Assembly: GCF_002930645.1 (NCBI RefSeq) | Contig: NZ_PSNW01000001.1 | Location: 550,600-614,599 of the forward strand | From: Solimonas fluminis | Lineage (GTDB): Bacteria; Pseudomonadota; Gammaproteobacteria; Nevskiales; Nevskiaceae | Length of the DNA: 64,000 nucleotides | Direction of reading: 5' to 3' | Shown here: positions 63,398 to 64,000 of the stretch, one piece after another | Layout: each line of letters opens with the position of its first letter | Numbering within the stretch: position 1 is the first letter of the stretch | Program-made: the position numbers and the translations under genes | The notes under the pieces: model-generated | Seen by the model: the letters and a program-made list of their open reading frames with translations, nothing else | The model's database searches: none | Told to the model about the DNA's origin: nothing

Positions 63398-64000
63398 TCA
63401 GTACTTGCGGGCAACGGGCGGGATGTGTTCCACGTCGTTGTCCAGCGGCTGCATGTGCACGGGGCGGTAGTCGATCTTCACCTGCTTGTCGGAGGTGCGC
63501 CAGGCGACCGTGTGCTTCATCCAGTTGCCGTCGTCGCGGTCCTTGATGTCGTCGCGGGCGTGGGCGCCGCGCGACTCCTTGCGGTTCTCGGCGCCGACGA
63601 TGGTCAGCAGCGCCTGGCCCAGCAGGTTGTCCAGTTCCAGGGTCTCGCAGAGGTCCGAGTTCCAGATCATGGAGCGGTCGGAAACCTTCACGTCCTGCGT
63701 GAAGTTGTCGATCACGCCGTTGAGCTTGGTGATGCCTTCCTGCATCAGCGGGCCGTCGCGGAACACCGCGCAGTGCTTCTGCATGGTCTTCTGCATGTCC
63801 AGGCGGATCTTGGCGGTGGGCGTACCGCCCTTGGCGTTGCGGAAGCCGTCGAGGCGGGCCAGGGCCTTTTCCTCGGAGGCGCCGCTGATCTTGCGGTGCG
63901 GGGTGCCCGGCTTGACCAGCTTGGCGGCCTGGATGGCGGCGGCGCGGCCGAACACCACCAGGTCGAGCAGCGAGTTGGAGCCCAGGCGGTTGGCGCCGTG
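63398..64000 (-). CDS. sdhA: Succinate dehydrogenase flavoprotein subunit, C-terminal part (partial)
   Basis: The frame is open from the window edge to its stop at 63398-63400. The 200 visible residues start HGANRLGSNSLLDLVVFGRAAA, the SdhA segment near the flavin, and continue through the C-terminal helical domain (ARDDIKDRDDGNWMKHT). The FAD-binding His is outside the window. Confidence 0.95.
   Translation of the reverse strand, partial: HGANRLGSNSLLDLVVFGRAAAIQAAKLVKPGTPHRKISGASEEKALARLDGFRNAKGGTPTAKIRLDMQKTMQKHCAVFRDGPLMQEGITKLNGVIDNFTQDVKVSDRSMIWNSDLCETLELDNLLGQALLTIVGAENRKESRGAHARDDIKDRDDGNWMKHTVAWRTSDKQVKIDYRPVHMQPLDNDVEHIPPVARKY

Overview
The window is GC-rich chromosomal DNA from a gammaproteobacterium. 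The evidence is gene order and gene content: nadB divergent from rpoE-rseA-rseB-degP, the lepA-lepB-DUF4845-rnc-era-recO-pdxJ run, sdhA-sdhB-sdhE-ygfX, and a gacS/barA-type kinase divergent from cysM with rlmD nearby. Pseudomonas-like and Nevskiales/Xanthomonadales-like bacteria share this layout. There is no rRNA gene to fix the genus. I see no tRNA, rRNA, CRISPR array or complete insertion sequence.

1-15,150 is a nitrate assimilation island: a NarK-type transporter, a NasT-like ANTAR antiterminator, a porin, a nitrate ABC transporter (NrtA, NrtB, NrtC), the nitrite reductase NirB and NirD, a NirB-like flavoprotein and the nitrate reductase NasA. Three sigma-54 promoters (before narK, the porin and nirB) drive it, and a fourth lies before amtB at 61.8 kb. 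NtrC-like palindromes lie upstream of three of the four. The porin/nrt transcript also has a long leader ending in a strong intrinsic terminator, the expected target of NasT. A 267-bp MITE-like element separates nirB from nirD.

15,160-20,730 makes cofactors: a HemD-like protein (siroheme for nitrite reductase) divergent from mobA-moaA-moaD-moaE-moaCB-moeA (molybdenum cofactor for NasA). 20,730-26,110 holds an HNH endonuclease, a polyamine ABC transporter operon with a lipoprotein receptor, and a BrnT/BrnA toxin-antitoxin pair. 26,160-34,700 holds clpB, feoA-feoB with a Cys-rich partner behind a Fur-box-like site, and mfd. 34,740-36,410 is a nitronate monooxygenase/PadR pair with two identical operators between the divergent genes.

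36,400-44,830 runs on the minus strand: a PAS-GGDEF-EAL protein and a tight operon cysM, exonuclease, rlmD, CYTH phosphatase, signal-less YkuD enzyme, nagZ, hpt and mtiP (peptidoglycan recycling and purine salvage). The GacS/BarA-type kinase faces the other way. Between it and pdxJ lie a REP-like palindrome and 81 perfect copies of a heptanucleotide, the most striking non-coding feature here.

47,800-58,230 is the conserved rpoE-to-pdxJ block on the minus strand. 58,360-64,000 holds nadB, a small unknown gene, amtB, ygfX, sdhE, sdhB and the 3' part of sdhA.
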